From Tetrahymena elliotti 4EA (taxonomy: Eukaryota; Ciliophora; Oligohymenophorea; Hymenostomatida; Tetrahymenidae): 64,000 bases of DNA. The stretch is from the NCBI GenBank assembly GCA_000231825.2, contig JH720305.1, positions 97,949 through 161,948 on the forward strand, written 5' to 3'. Made by a program: the position numbers and the translations under genes. The notes beneath the pieces were generated by a model. It had not been told where the DNA came from and did no database searches. It saw only the letters and a list, made by a program, of their open reading frames with translations. Shown piece after piece: positions 37,140 through 49,601 of the stretch. Each line of letters starts with the position of its first letter. Positions within the stretch are counted from its first letter, which is position 1.

Positions 37140-40100
37140 ATGAGTAAATTAGAATTAAGTTGCGTTTAAGGTGGTGTTAACCCCCTTTACAAAGGCTTTG
37201 CCTTGGGTAAAGCTGTTAAGGAAGCTTGCTTTTATGCATGTTCCAATAACATTATTGTAAGCAATGTCAATTAGGTTAGAAATTATTTCACTTTGAGTGG
37301 ACATTCAGATCGCGTTAACTTTGTTAAAACTATAAATAATTTTTCTGAACGTTAGCTTCTTGTTTCAGGAGGCAGTGATTCCAATTTAATCATTTGGGAA
37401 GGCAAGCTTTCTAACTTATTTGTTAAGGAAAATTGGACAATTAAGCATAAATTTAATCTCAATCACTCAGTTTCATTCGCTACTGTTTTAGAATACTCTC
37501 CTAATTTAGCATATGTTGTAGCTGGTAATATTATGGGAGATATCTACATTATCAAGATAACTGATGAAGCTGAAAGCAATTTAATTATGGATAGCATTAC
37601 TTTTGGACATCATTTCACATAAGAATGTGCTGCATTAATTCGTTTTAATCCTTAAAAAGATGAATTTTTGATAGCTTTGGGTGGTTTAGATTTCACAGTT
37701 CATATCTATCATACTGATTTAAAGAAATACACTCCTCCAGTTGATGGAAAAAATACTATTGAAAGAGGTACTTTGTTTGACTACAAAGTAAGTCTTAAGG
37801 GACATGAAAATGCTATTACTGATTTATAAGTCTTAAAGTAAACTAAAGACACTCACGATGAGTGGATCATAGCAAGTTCTTCTAAAGATGCTTATGTCCG
37901 TTTATGGAGATTCAGTGAGCTCTTAGAAGATGAAAATATTAAATAAATATCTGAATTCCAAAATAAGCAAACCCAAAGATTTGTTTTAGGTGATAAGAAG
38001 TATTTCATCACTTTAGAAAGTGTTTTGAGTGGACATAGTGAAGCAGTAGTTTGTCTTGATTGGGGTTTATACAAAGGAGAAACTGCACTCATCTCTGCAT
38101 CATTTGATTTCAATATTATTTTATGGACTAAGGACAAAGACACTGGTAAATAAATAAATAATTCTATTTAAAATCTATATTATGTTTTCTTTCAATGGTT
38201 AAAGCAACAATAGAATAATTTAATTTTAATAAAAAGATATTTGGTTGACTTCATATAGATTAGGTTAAGTAACAGGAAGTAAATACGCCTTCTTCCAAGC
38301 AGCTTTTAATGCAGATTACACTCAAATATTCTCTTACACTTACACTGGTTCATTTTATTTGTGGGAATTCAATATTGAAAAGGGAATTTGGGATTCAAAG
38401 CCAACTGTGAATGGTCATTTCAATTAAGTATTTGACTTAGATTGGAGTACTAAAGGTGATTTCTTAGTTTCTTGTGGTTTAGATCAAACAACAAGAATTA
38501 TAACTTAATCATCCAAGACTCAATCATGGCATGAAATTTCTCGTGCTCAAGTAAATTTTTTAATTTTTTTAAAGCATATTGATTGATTATAAAATATAAA
38601 TAAAGATTCATGGTTATGATATCAATAGTATTAAATGCTATCCCGTTAAGCTTGAAAACAAAAATATTTGTGATACTCTCATCTGCGGTGCTGATGAAAA
38701 GGTTGTTAGACTTTTTGAACCTCCTGCCGCTTTTGTTAATGCTGTTAATCAAATGTCCAACACCGATTTACATTTATATTTCCAAGACGATAATGAAGAA
38801 AAGAAATACTTGGATCAAAAGTAACTTGAAAAGGGTATTTTTGAATATCAAGTTTCCCAAGAAGGTAAACTAAACATCACTTCAATTTTCATATTTCTAA
38901 ATCACAAAAACCAACATGAATCACTCACATTAAGTTTAACAAATCTAAAAATTTGATTTTTTAGATAATTTTTAATATGAAAAAATGTCAAAAATAAAAG
39001 AAAATGTTTTATTCAGAATAAAGATTTGTGATTATTTATCAATTTTTAACAATATTTTACAACTCATTTGTTATCTTGAAAAAAAATAAATCAATTAAAA
39101 GAAATAAGCTTAGCTTATTAGTAAAAGAGTAAAGTAATAGAAAATTGGTAACTTAAATGCTATTTTTAAAATGAATGGTAACTTAATTTGCTAAATCAAT
39201 TAATTCTTTGAATTAAAATCTCGAAAAAGACATAAAAAATATAGAATTTATATAAACATGATCGTGAGTCTAAAAGAGTGAATTATAATTCCAAATTTTT
39301 GTTATTAATATTATACATACACATTTTCAACTAATTTTAATTAAATTAAAGGTGGTGCTCAAGTTCTTGGTCTTATGACTAAGGCTGTTAAGCTTGAACC
39401 CGATTTTGATCCTTCTAAATATGTTGATCCTGAAGATGAAGGTGGTTTGATTTCTGATAAAATTCAATCAATTGAAGACAAAAAGAGAGAAGAAGAACTT
39501 TTTTCTTAGAAGGTAAAACTAGATTTTTTAATTTGAGATGAAGTATTTTTACAATAAATTTCTTAAAAAAGCATGATTTTACTTAACCTCCTATTGAAGA
39601 TTACTTAGTTAAGCATACTTTATGGCCTGAATTAAATAAGTTATATGGTCATGGCTATGAATTGAAGTGTGTTAGTTGCAGTAATGATGGTAAATTAATA
39701 GCAAGTTGCTCTAAGTCTTAGACAAAAGAAAATGCTTGTGTGATTTTCTGGAACCCAGCTAATTATTAAATTTACTCTAAGTTAGAATATCACAATTTCA
39801 CAATTAATCAAATGGAATTTTCTCCCAGCGATGAATATTTTGCTACTGTTTCCAAAGATAGATCTTTAGCTCTATTTAAAAAGAATTATTTGGATGAAGC
39901 CAAAAAGGAATTAAACTTAAAAGAACCTTATGCTTTATACTATAATGACAAATCCCATACAAGAATTATCTATAGCGTAACTTTCTCACATGATGAAAAG
40001 TTTATTGCAACAGGCGCTAGAGATAAGAGAATTAAAATTCACTCTATCTCAGACAAAAAAGTTGTATTTAATAAAGTTTTAAGTAGCACTATTACTGCAT

Positions 40101-40372
40101 TAGAATTCGCTCCTCTTTCCTATAAAAATGAAAACTCCTACTTGATCATTGTAGGTTTTGAAGAAGGAGCTATGGAATTATATGAATATGATAGCAGCTC
40201 AAACCAAATTAACTTGATTGATAAGCCTCATGAATTTATTGGACACACAAATACTATCTCTAGAATTAGATTCAGAAAGAATTACAAGCCAAATGCTGGC
40301 AGCAAAATTATTCAATTTGCAACTTGCTCACTTGATCACACAGTTCGTGTTTTCAATTTCCATAACAATTGA
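37140..40372 (+). CDS. ELP2: Elongator complex subunit 2 (WD40 protein)
   Basis: An 846-aa WD40 protein in five exons: 37140-38145, 38237-38550, 38606-38864, 39352-39512, 39572-40372; phases close and all introns are GT...AG, the longest 487 nt. WD repeats run through the whole protein, seen as GH...D...LW/IW units (SGHSDRVNFVK, SGGSDSNLIIWEG, LSGHSEAVVCLDWG, GARDKRIKIHSI, GHTNTISRIRF, CSLDHTVRVFNF). Elongator-type segments include GHFNQVFDLDWSTKGDFLVS with DQTTR, the AQIHGYDIN block after SWHEISR, and the central ALVLGLMTKAV-like AQVLGLMTKAV. ELP2 is a double-propeller scaffold of Elongator, which modifies wobble uridines of tRNAs in the cytosol. Length is close to the family norm. Confidence 0.92.
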
Positions 40373-41053
40373 AAATTATAAAATTATTTTCTTTAGTGTA
40401 TCATTTATTCTTTTTTAAATGTTTCAAAAAATTATAAAATTTAACTTAAAATATTTATTTTCAATAAGATTTTTATCAATCAAAATATCTTCAAATAAAA
40501 ATAAAATTGTATCAAATTGAATCTCAAAATTAATAATAAAATAGTTAAACAGGGTTATTTATTAACATAAATTTTTCTAAATTTATAAAAATATTTATCA
40601 TAAAATTTAAATTTTGATAATTTATAATTTAAATTCACAAAAAGATATTTCCCCTTAGAATTTTTATTTAAAATTAACAAATTTGTTTAATTCGTAAAAA
40701 ATATTATAACGATGTAAAAATAAAATTATGTTGAAATTAATTTACTTTAGATTAATAAAACAATCAAATGATGTGGTCAATATTTATTCAGAAAAACATA
40801 AATTTTTTAATAAATTTGAAGAAATCTTAATGATAATAGATTAAATTTACAAAAATTGCATGATGTAATTGGAATTATGTAAATCTAGTTGTGTTGAGAA
40901 AAGAAAACAATAATTTAATGATCATAAATAAATAGAAAAGATATCAAAATTTGATATTAATTAATTTATTAAAAATTAAGAAACAATTCTATTGATTATT
41001 GATAAAACATAATTTGCAGAATAATTTATTAATTTGATCAATTATTAGAATAA
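40373..41053. other. Intergenic, no gene recognised
   Basis: AT-rich spacer between two plus-strand genes; no element recognised. Confidence 0.55.
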
Positions 41054-44000
41054 ATGGCTTAATTGAGTTAAGAGGCTTAAAATTTACTCTAAGAGTTTAA
41101 TTCTGTTGTAAAATTATTAGAATTAAAAGATAAAGATAAAATATTTATTCAATCCCTAGCCAAAGGTAACTTAAAATTTTTTCAAGACCAACTAGAATTT
41201 AACAATTATTTGATAATAATCAAAAGAAAAAAAAATAGCTATTTTGCAATTAAGAGAAAAAATTTAGATAAAGAATGATTTCAGCAATTACGGAAAGAAT
41301 TCTGAAGAGATTACTGATTATTTTATCTAAAAAATGGAGTTGAATGCTTCGTTTGAGGATATAATAGCATTGTATGAATGGATATCTTATCAAATTAAAT
41401 TCAATTAAAAATTAGATAATTTAGAATAATCAGGAGGCATAGATGCAATTATGTTTGCATTAACATAGTATGGCTCTTTAAAGCATGATAGTGCTAAAAA
41501 GCTATTCCTTTTACATATTCTTAAAATACTTGCAGTGGATTATAAGGATGTATTTGAAGATAATACTCTTTTCCTTGATAAATTAATTTAGTCTGATCTA
41601 GTGCACTCTTTTCCAGAAATGCTTACTCCAGGTTAGGTAAAATTTTCAATTTTAACTAGTTAAAATAAAATCATATATTAATGCATATAAATAGAATGAA
41701 ATAAATAGTTTGCTACTTATTTTAATGGATCAAATTTCATGGTACAGTGAAGAAGCTTTAAAGTTTATTTTAGATGCATTTGAAGCTTTATAATAGAAAA
41801 ATAATTATCCTAACAAGTTTACACCTTTAGAAATAGTTTTAAAATAAGCAAAAAGTTCTATTCTTACATAAAATATTTGTGGATTCTTGAATTCATTGAG
41901 TCAAGCTTTCTTCAATCATTATAAAAATAATTCAATTATTGATGATTTTTAGAATTCAGGTCTTTTAGATCTGTTAACTGTGGTAAAATAAAATAGCATT
42001 AAATATAAATAGATGTTTTCAAGTTATAATTATAAAGTAAGGTGCAAATAAAATCTAGCAAGGTCAGTACACAGTAGAAGATTGTTATTTTCGTAATGAA
42101 GATTATTATGGTGTTTCTAGTGATGAGATATTCTTTGTTGCAGATTTCGAAAGAAGAGAATTTAATTGCAATAAGATGTTTTACAGGTAGGATTAAAATG
42201 AAGGTGATTTCTAAAATTAGATAATTACTTTGTTCATATCAATACATTAGCTCCAAGAAAAGTAAAAAATTAATAAAATTTTAATATTCAAAATTTTAAA
42301 TATTTTTTTTTATCATAAAAGGTCAGTAAGAATTATTTTTTAGTTGAAGTAAACATTATTTATTCAAAATGTTTAAATTAGGTCAATAGGATGAGAGAAA
42401 GAGAATAGGAATATAAAAGATAGTTATAAGCAATTTAGCAAAAGAAAGTGGAATACGGTGCAATAATTAAAGAGGAATAAGAAGATGAGTATGTAGAGAA
42501 AGTTAAGGGTTCTTAAAAATAGGCACAATTAGAAGAGAGATTCAAAGTAAATTAGTTTGAATAGATTGTTTGATGGTGTATTAATAATTACTTTAAATTA
42601 ATTAAAGAGTGAGATATAGCAGAGAAAAATGGAATAAAATTAAGATAGCGATTAGAAAAAAGGTTTTGGTAGATAAAATGCAATAGGAAAAGAAAAAGCT
42701 GAAGAGAAAAATTAATTGTGGTAAACTCAATAAAAGATTTAAGCACTTGAGAAAGAGATTGAAAGGTTAAACTCAAAGTTGAAATAGCAAGATTCTTCGG
42801 AATAAGTTTCATCAAATATTATGAAATAGTAATTCCTTTAAAATTAATTGGTTGAGAATTAGAAGTTAGAGGAAAAGGATAAAATGATATCTAAATACAA
42901 ATAGGAAAACATGCAATTATTGGTAAGTTATTTAATTACTTTTTTAGTTCGGTTAAATAATGATATTTTTTTAGACAAAAGTAAGTGAATTAGAATAATC
43001 AAAGCAATAAGCTTTAGAATAGTTGTCTTTATCAAAACAACAAAGCTAGTTCTAGAATTAAATAAATCAATAAATTTAAAAGAATGAAGAACTCAGTGAA
43101 AAAATAAAATAATTGAATGAAAATTTAAGCAGTGTCACCTTCTAGTATGAGGAATATAAGCATTCAAAGGAAAAAGAAATTTCTTAGTTAAATTTAAATT
43201 TATCTGCTTTGAAATCTAAGCATTCTGTTTCAGAAGAAAATAAAAACAATATTCTAGAATAGAATTAAATGATGAGCATGAGGTTATCGAAGTTTGATTC
43301 TGGCTCTAAATAGATGGACGGAATCCTTCATGGCCCTTCTAAAGAATCTATTGTTAAAGCAATAGAATTATAGTTTATATCAGAAATAGCAGATTTAAAA
43401 GAACAAAATCAATAGCTTCAACAATAAGTTAATAAATTAAAACAACAAGCTGCAGCAGTTCCATAAATACCTGCTCCACCTGCATTCAACATTCCTTAAG
43501 CTCCTGCTATTGGAATTCCCTAAGCTCCTTAATTACCAGGAATCCCATAAGCACCATAACTTTTTAATGTACCTTAAGCTCCTTAATTACCTGGAATTCC
43601 TTAAGCTCCATAAATTTCTGGTATTCCATAGGCTCCTTAATTATTTGCAGTCGCATAAGCTCCTTAGATACCAGGTATACCATAAGCTCCTTAAATCCCT
43701 GGAATTCCATAAGCTCCATAATTACCAGGTATACCTTCTGCTCCTTAATTACCTGGCATACCTTAGGCTCCTTCATTCCCTGGAATTCCATAAGCACCTT
43801 AGATTCCTGGAATTCCCTAAGCTCCTCAAATACCAGGAATTCCTTCAGCTCCTTAATTACCAGGAATACCTTAAGCTCCTTAAATTCCTGGTATACCATC
43901 TGCCCCATAAATTCCAGGCATTGGTGCCCCTCCAGCACCTTAAATCCCTGGTTTAGGAATTCCATCTGCACCTTTAATAGGTGTACCTTAAGTACCTTCT

Positions 44001-45395
44001 TTACCAGGTTTTGGTCCTCCATCTGCCCCTGGTCTAAATATACCAGGAGCTCCTATGATGGCACCTATATTACCAGGTTTAGGTGTCCCTTAAGTTTAAT
44101 AAGGAGTAAAGCCTAAAAAGAATCCAGGAATTCCTATGAAAGGAGTTAATTGGTAAACTTTGAAATACTAAGATATACAAGGAACAATTTGGGAAAAGGT
44201 AAAAGATGAAGAAATTGTTCTTGAAGAAGATTATCTCAAATAAACTTTCAGTTAAAAAGCTGCTATTTAAAAAACATAAAATGCATCTCAACAAAATTAA
44301 GAATCATAAGCAGCAGTAAATAATTTTTATATTGAAAAAATTAATTTTAAAAATATTTTCAAAAAATAGAAAAAAATTACATTTTTAAGCTTGGAGAGAC
44401 AATAAAATGTATTACTTCTTTTAGGTAAAATAAAGCTAAAAGGTGAGTAAATAGCAGAAATACTTCTCAGATGTGATCCTGCTAAACTTACTTAAAATTT
44501 AATTACTTCTTTGTTAGCATCCTTACCAAATGAATAAGAAATGACTTAAGTTTAAGCCTATGATGGAAAAATTGAAAACTTAGGTGATGCAGAAAAGTAA
44601 AATTATTTTTATATTTTTTAATTAAATCAAATTAATTTTGAAGATATTTTAAGGCTTTGGAAAAAGTAAATGGATATGAAGAAAGACTCTAAGCATTAAG
44701 GTTTAAGAATACATATTCAGAAACAAAGGAGTTTTTAAATTCTAAAACTAGTTTAATTTCATAGTTTTTAGATGCTCTTTTAAGTGATTAAAGAATAGTA
44801 GTTATTTTAGAAAATGCTTTAGCTGTAGGTAATTATGTCAATGGTACAGGTTTTAAAGGAGGAGCTTGGGGTTTTAAATTTCCAAACATTGATAAAATGA
44901 TGGAAGTAAAATCTATGGATGGTAAAGTTAACCTTCTTATGTATCTTATATAAACAGTTGAGAAAAAAGAGGTAATTTAAATTATCTTTTAAATTTGGTT
45001 AAAAGTAATATTTTTAGGGAAAAGAAATAGTGAAGATTGATGAAGATTTGAAATTACTAGATGAATGCAGTAAAACACCAATTAATTAGCTTATTTCTGA
45101 AATTGCTGACTTAAAAAGAGGTATCAAAGTTTTAGAGAAATCTATAAAAGTATAGACCTAAAATGAGTAAGATAAAATAAAAGAATAAATAGAACCATTC
45201 TTCTTATAAGTTTAACCTGAAATTACAGAGTTAGAACAATAAGTAAAAGATCTTGAAGCTAAATATAAAACTGTAGCAGAATATTTCTGTGAAGACCCAA
45301 GAAAGATGCCTTCTGATGAATTTGCAAAACAAGTTTTAATTTTCAAAAAATCATGCATTACAGCAAAGATATAACTTAAAAATCTAAAAAAATGA
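41054..45395 (+). CDS. Formin (GBD/FH3-FH1-FH2), eleven exons including a 4-nt exon
   Basis: A 1263-aa formin. Exons: 41054-41165, 41227-41636, 41695-41982, 42038-42261, 42322-42325, 42382-42546, 42608-42922, 42975-44315, 44370-44596, 44644-44971, 45018-45395. Residues about 1-350 are an armadillo-like GBD/FH3 region (YEWISYQIKF, LLHILKILAVDYKDV), followed by coiled coil to about 665. FH1 spans about 668-885 and FH2 about 894-1255, with MKGVNWQTLKY, ALAVGNYVNG and GAWGFKF as landmarks. FH2 dimers nucleate and processively elongate actin filaments. FH1 consists of IPQAPQxPG repeats without runs of consecutive prolines. No clear C-terminal DAD. The 4-nt exon is needed only if 42262-42321 is an intron; reading through it also keeps the frame. 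Confidence 0.88.
43458..44110 (+). repeat. Formin FH1 tandem repeats (IPQAPQ(L/I)PG)
   Basis: About twenty imperfect copies of a 9-10 codon unit, DNA consensus near GGAATTCCTTAAGCTCCTTA. They encode regularly spaced single prolines with Gln, Ile and Gly. The repeats produce long antisense open frames that are not genes. Confidence 0.85.
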
Positions 45396-46730
45396 AATCT
45401 TAAATTAACATTTAAAACAAGTTTATAAGTATTAAAACTAATTATATATATCAATGTGACGAAGAGATATGTCTTTTAAATAATTTAAAAAATGAAAAAA
45501 AATACTAAATCTGAAATTTAAAAATAAAAAAATAAATAAAAGGAGTAAAATTTAGAATTATTTAGTTTATGTTAAGTAATTACAAACAATATTAATATTT
45601 CAAATAATAAATTCATGAAATAAGTAAGAAATTAAATAGTAAAATGTTAAAGAAAAATGAATTAAACTAATAATATATTCTTTTTATTAATAAAATTTTA
45701 TAATCTTTGCTAAAAGTTATCCAAACATTTATTTGATTTATTTATTTTTGAATAACAAACTAACTGTTCATTTTTGTTTTTAAAAACTAAACAATTAGTT
45801 TGAATATAAATATGAAATAAGAAATAAAAGGAATATTATATATAAAAGAAAAAATGAGGCGATGTTTACATTAAAGTATTTTTAAATTTGTAAAAAACAA
45901 TAAATATTTCCAATATTAATTACAATTTTCCATTTAAAATATTTGATAGTGTGCTAGAATTATTTTTCAGTTTCAAAAATTAAATTTGATGTTAAAAAAT
46001 AAATACCAAAAAAATATTAAATTCCTTAAAAAATGAGAAAAAAAAACAAGGAGTAAAATGTTGAGAAAGATTAAATAAAATATCCTTTTTTTCTATGATA
46101 AAGGCTAAATTTATTAATTTTTATTAAGCATTAAATACTTTATGCAGTGAATTTGTTAAAGATATTCGCTTATTATTCATTTTTTAGTTAACTAAATTCT
46201 ATTTGTTTTTCTGTTAAAAATCCAAATATATATTTGAAATTGTTAAAAAACGATTAAATTTCTACCTTAAAAAAGTGATAAAGTGAACAAAATAAATGAT
46301 GGATAAATGCTTGTTTTATTATGGAAATATAAATTATTTTAATTTGCATTAATTGCATTTCATTTTTTCAGTTTTTAACAATAAAAAACTTTTATTTTTT
46401 CAGGTAAAAATTTAAAGTAGACATTAGAAATAATAAAAAATCTATTAAATTCTAATATCTTATTTGTGATTTGTGATGCAATAAGCTTTTTACATATAGA
46501 CGTAAGTATAAAGTTTTACTTGTGAATTTTGATGAGATGCCAAAAAATTTTGAATTAAATAGAGAGGAAAACTCCTTTTTATAATTTAATATAAATAAAA
46601 TTGTTTGAATATTAATTTTTACAAAAAAAAGTAAAATTTAAAAACAGGCATAAAAAATCTAAAGATACTATTAACTAACTAAATAATCAATTTACAGCTT
46701 ATTTATTAAGTTTTTTTCACTCCAAATTTT
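45396..46730. other. Intergenic, no gene recognised
   Basis: About 1.3 kb of very AT-rich DNA with no recognisable coding frame or RNA on either strand. Confidence 0.55.
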
Positions 46731-47009
46731 ATGTCGAACTTAGTTATCAAGATGTTAAGCAAAACAGGATGCACTCTCTGTGAGTAGAGTGTTCCTTTCC
46801 TCAAGCAAATGAAGCAGAAATTCCCTTTAGCATCATTCAGAGTGGTTAACATAGACAGCTTAGCAGAGTACTAGCAGTTTAAAAATGAGGTTCCTGTTAT
46901 TCTCATTAATGAGCAAGTATTTTCTAAATTTTAAATCAACTAAAAACTCTTGGAAGACGCTATTTCTTTCAAGTACAAAAATATAGATTAAAGTATTAGT
47001 AAGTAGTGA
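46731..47009 (+). CDS. Glutaredoxin-like protein (DUF836 type)
   Basis: A 92-aa single-exon protein, ATG 46731 and TGA 47007. The N terminus LSKTGCTLCEQSVPFLKQ holds a CTLC thioredoxin-fold motif (CxxC) in a beta strand-turn-helix context. Further on, FRVVNIDS and VPVILINEQVF match the beta-strand and cis-Pro region of small glutaredoxin-like proteins (YDR286C/C5orf63 group). Expected to be a small thiol-disulfide or redox-related protein in cytosol or mitochondrion; biochemical function of this subgroup is poorly known. It ends about 165 bp from a convergent tRNA gene. Confidence 0.8.
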
Positions 47010-47167
47010 GTTAAAAATTCAAATGTTTGTTGCAAATACATTTGTCTTTCTCAATAGCAAGCAAGATATAAATCCAGCAAGCAAGCAAACAAACAAAAAA
47101 CATAAAAATTTGGAAAATTCTTTCTGAAATTTAGTTTTGAGATTATAAACTGGCCCAAATTGAAAAT

Positions 47168-47173
47168 AAAAAA
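47168..47173 (-). terminator. RNA polymerase III T-run terminator
   Basis: Six T residues on the minus strand, one base after the tRNA discriminator, with a second T4 run just beyond. Confidence 0.7.
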
Positions 47174-47174
47174 T

Positions 47175-47245
47175 CAACCCACCGGGGAATCGAACCCCGA
47201 CCTCGAGAGCCGGAATCTCATGCCCTACCATTGGACCAATGGGCT
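47175..47245 (-). tRNA. tRNA-Arg, anticodon CCG
   Basis: A 71-nt cloverleaf on the minus strand. The acceptor stem is AGCCCAT/GTGGGTT with two G-U pairs. The D arm has GTCC/GGGC around AATGGTA. The anticodon stem is TGAGA/TCTCG with loop TTCCGGC, giving anticodon CCG. A 4-nt variable loop follows, then the T arm CGGGG-TTCGATT-CCCCG and discriminator G. The 3' CCA is not encoded, as expected in eukaryotes. TGGTCCAATGG and GGTTCGATTCC serve as internal A and B boxes for RNA polymerase III. A T6 run follows the gene. It decodes CGG, a rare codon in this AT-rich window. Confidence 0.93.
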
Positions 47246-47503
47246 GTCTTACAATAGTTATGTGATATTTTTCAAATGGATTTATGATGAAATAAATTAA
47301 TCTAAAAACTATTAAATAAGGTAGAATCACCAATTTACAAATAAAAAAAACTCCATTTTATAAAAACTTTTACAAAATTGGGCAATTTTACATAAAAAAA
47401 CTTAATTTCAATGAATAATATAAAAATAATTAATGTCAATTTTATCAGTTTATATATGTGTCGATGTCTATTTTAACATTTTTTACTCTTTTCATTCATT
47501 CTT

Positions 47504-48676
47504 TCATTGTATAAACTCAAAGCCTAAATCATCAGGATAAAATTTTAAAAATCCTTGAGGAAGCCTAGGAGATAATTTAATGGAGACAGTTCTAATTTTT
47601 ATTTATTTGTTGGGAACATATTGATCTAGTAGATTTAAATGCAAGCGTTCGTTGATTAAATGTGTCCAATAATTTCCTAATGCAGGTACAGAGCTATAAG
47701 TGTTATATAAATTGGTTTGATTATGATCACTGATTTAATCTACTACGTTGTTGATAAAAATTACAGCTGTTTGATTTTCATGAGCAATTTTTTTTAAATT
47801 ATTGACTACCTCAAATAAATATGAATATTTTTGTTTAAAATCTTCAATTTAACTGGCTAAATCATAAATATTATCTATGACAATTAATCTAACTTTATTA
47901 TACTATTTGTAGTAATCCATCAATTCAAATTATATGAACTCATCTAACTTAAAATTTTCACTTATGTAAACCTCTTCAAACTAATCCATGCTATTTTTTA
48001 TCTTCTAATCACTAAAATTGTTTTTTTGCTTGATTCCATCTAAAAATTTTATTAAAATATTTATCTTTATCTTCAGTTAAAATTTGAAGTTAATTCTTAC
48101 TAATTATTTAATTTATTCTCTGTTAGTGAGGCTTTTTAGATGTTGAAATATAAATGCTGCAAACTTTCTGTTCACTCTACTCAGTCAGAATAGCCTATTA
48201 ATGTAAATGATTAATTTATCATCAAAACATTTTCTTAATTTACATTTAAAGCAAACTATAAAGCTAAAGAAGTTTTACACGATTAATCAGGGCCATATAT
48301 TTCTGTTATGATTCCAGTTCTAATCCCATTTCTAAGATTAAAAATATAATTAATATGTTAAAAGTTTTCAAAAAGAAATCAACCTGAGGATTCTATCTAT
48401 TTCAGGTACTCCCGATGCTATAAATGAGTCTTATATATTATTTCCTTTCATGTTTATGTAATTAAGGATGTTCATCCCTACGAGTTGTTTTAAATTTGCT
48501 TATTCTTATGTTTATAAATTCAAGAGGTCATGATTTATCTTTATCTCTCTATTTTATATTACTTATTCTTACTATTATAATTATTCAGAGTTTATAGCAT
48601 CTGCAATTATAGTGTCTTAATCAACATAAGGTTCTTCCTCAATCATTTACTCATCTAAAATTGTTTGATCGTTCAT
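47504..48676 (-). CDS. RAD51 paralog, XRCC3-like, with apparent frameshift
   Basis: Minus-strand gene in four exons: 48676-48384, 48330-48244, 48194-48101, 48039-47504. N-terminal region of about 75 residues, then ASGVPEIDRILRNGIRTGIITE leading into the P-loop region YGPDQSCKTSLALQF, Walker B-like RLIVIDNIYDL, TAVIFINNVVDQ and XRCC3-type PALGNYWTHLINERL. RAD51 paralogs assist RAD51 filament formation in homologous recombination. Two oddities appear. Exon 2 is one base short: after GIITE at nt 48300 the frame must slip by -1 to continue as IYGP. The Walker A is GPDQSCKT, with Cys replacing the conserved Gly of GxxxxGKT. The rest is intact to TGA 47506-47504. Either an assembly error, a recent mutation or unusual decoding. 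Confidence 0.8.
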
Positions 48677-49601
48677 TTGTTTGCTTTATCTTATTCGATT
48701 TCGAATTATTTGCTATAAACTTATTTTTAAAATAAATAAATTTTTGCGCAATTTGCAATAATCAAAATAATATCTTATTAATCACTCAATAATTCCTACA
48801 GATTCTGATAGACCATAGCATTTTAAATTAATTCTAAAAACACTTAAAAAAATTAAACTGAATTAAACAAAATAAAAAAAATAAAATTTCATTTAAATTA
48901 ATTCTTAAAAATTGAAATAAAATGTTAAATTTATTCTTTTTTTACAGCCCAAATATGTTTTTATACGATTTAGATTATTCTAATAATATTTACACTTATT
49001 TATTTATTTACTTTTCACAAAACGTTGTAAAACTAAGGGTTCACTGTAAGTTTAGTTAGGATCTTCAAAGTATATCAAAGTATTGTGATCTCTCTTTGTA
49101 ATGGTATGAGAGAAGTGATCGTCAGCTCATTTCCTTTTCAAAATTATAAATAATTTCTAACATTTTATTCACTTTAATTAATGATGAGATAGAATTGAAT
49201 ATAAACTACCATAGCTTTTATTATTTTTATATTTTTCAATTGGTAATATATGATTTAAATTTAATTTCTATTACTTCCTAAAATTAAATTGAATATGAAC
49301 TACCATAACTTTTATTATTTTTAATTGGTTATGATTTAAATTTCATTTCTATCAATATCCTAAAATACTGAGTAAAATTAAACACAAGAAAAATTGATTT
49401 AAATAAAATGTTAAATTTATAATATAATTAATATACAATACAAATATATTTTTTATACAATTTTAATTATATTTACACTTTTTTATTTAATTATTTTTCA
49501 TTTTCTTTTCAAAATTATAATTAATTAATTAATTTAATTTTTTTTCATTAACGTTGAGATTGAATTTCAGATGAACTACCTTTTTATTATTTATATATTT
49601 T
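48677..49601. repeat. Intergenic with repeated 3'-flank units and a GC-richer island
   Basis: About 0.9 kb without a recognised protein gene. A unit resembling GAATTGAATATAAACTACCAT with downstream TTTTCAATTGGTAA occurs near 49191-49250, again near 49285-49330, and as the 3' flank of the Q/N-rich gene at about 49560-49620. A second pair of similar blocks is 48945-49017 and 49440-49503. Between copies, 49024-49138 is distinctly less AT-rich and unique, a possible small RNA gene or exon remnant. Confidence 0.5.

Noticed and set aside
43564..44022. Long open frames on both strands in the formin FH1 region
   Set aside because: They are other-frame readings of the FH1 repeat DNA; the true frame reads IPQAPQ units in phase with FH2.
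47019..47333. 104-aa minus-strand frame
   Set aside because: It runs straight through the tRNA-Arg gene and its T-run; the frame is incidental.
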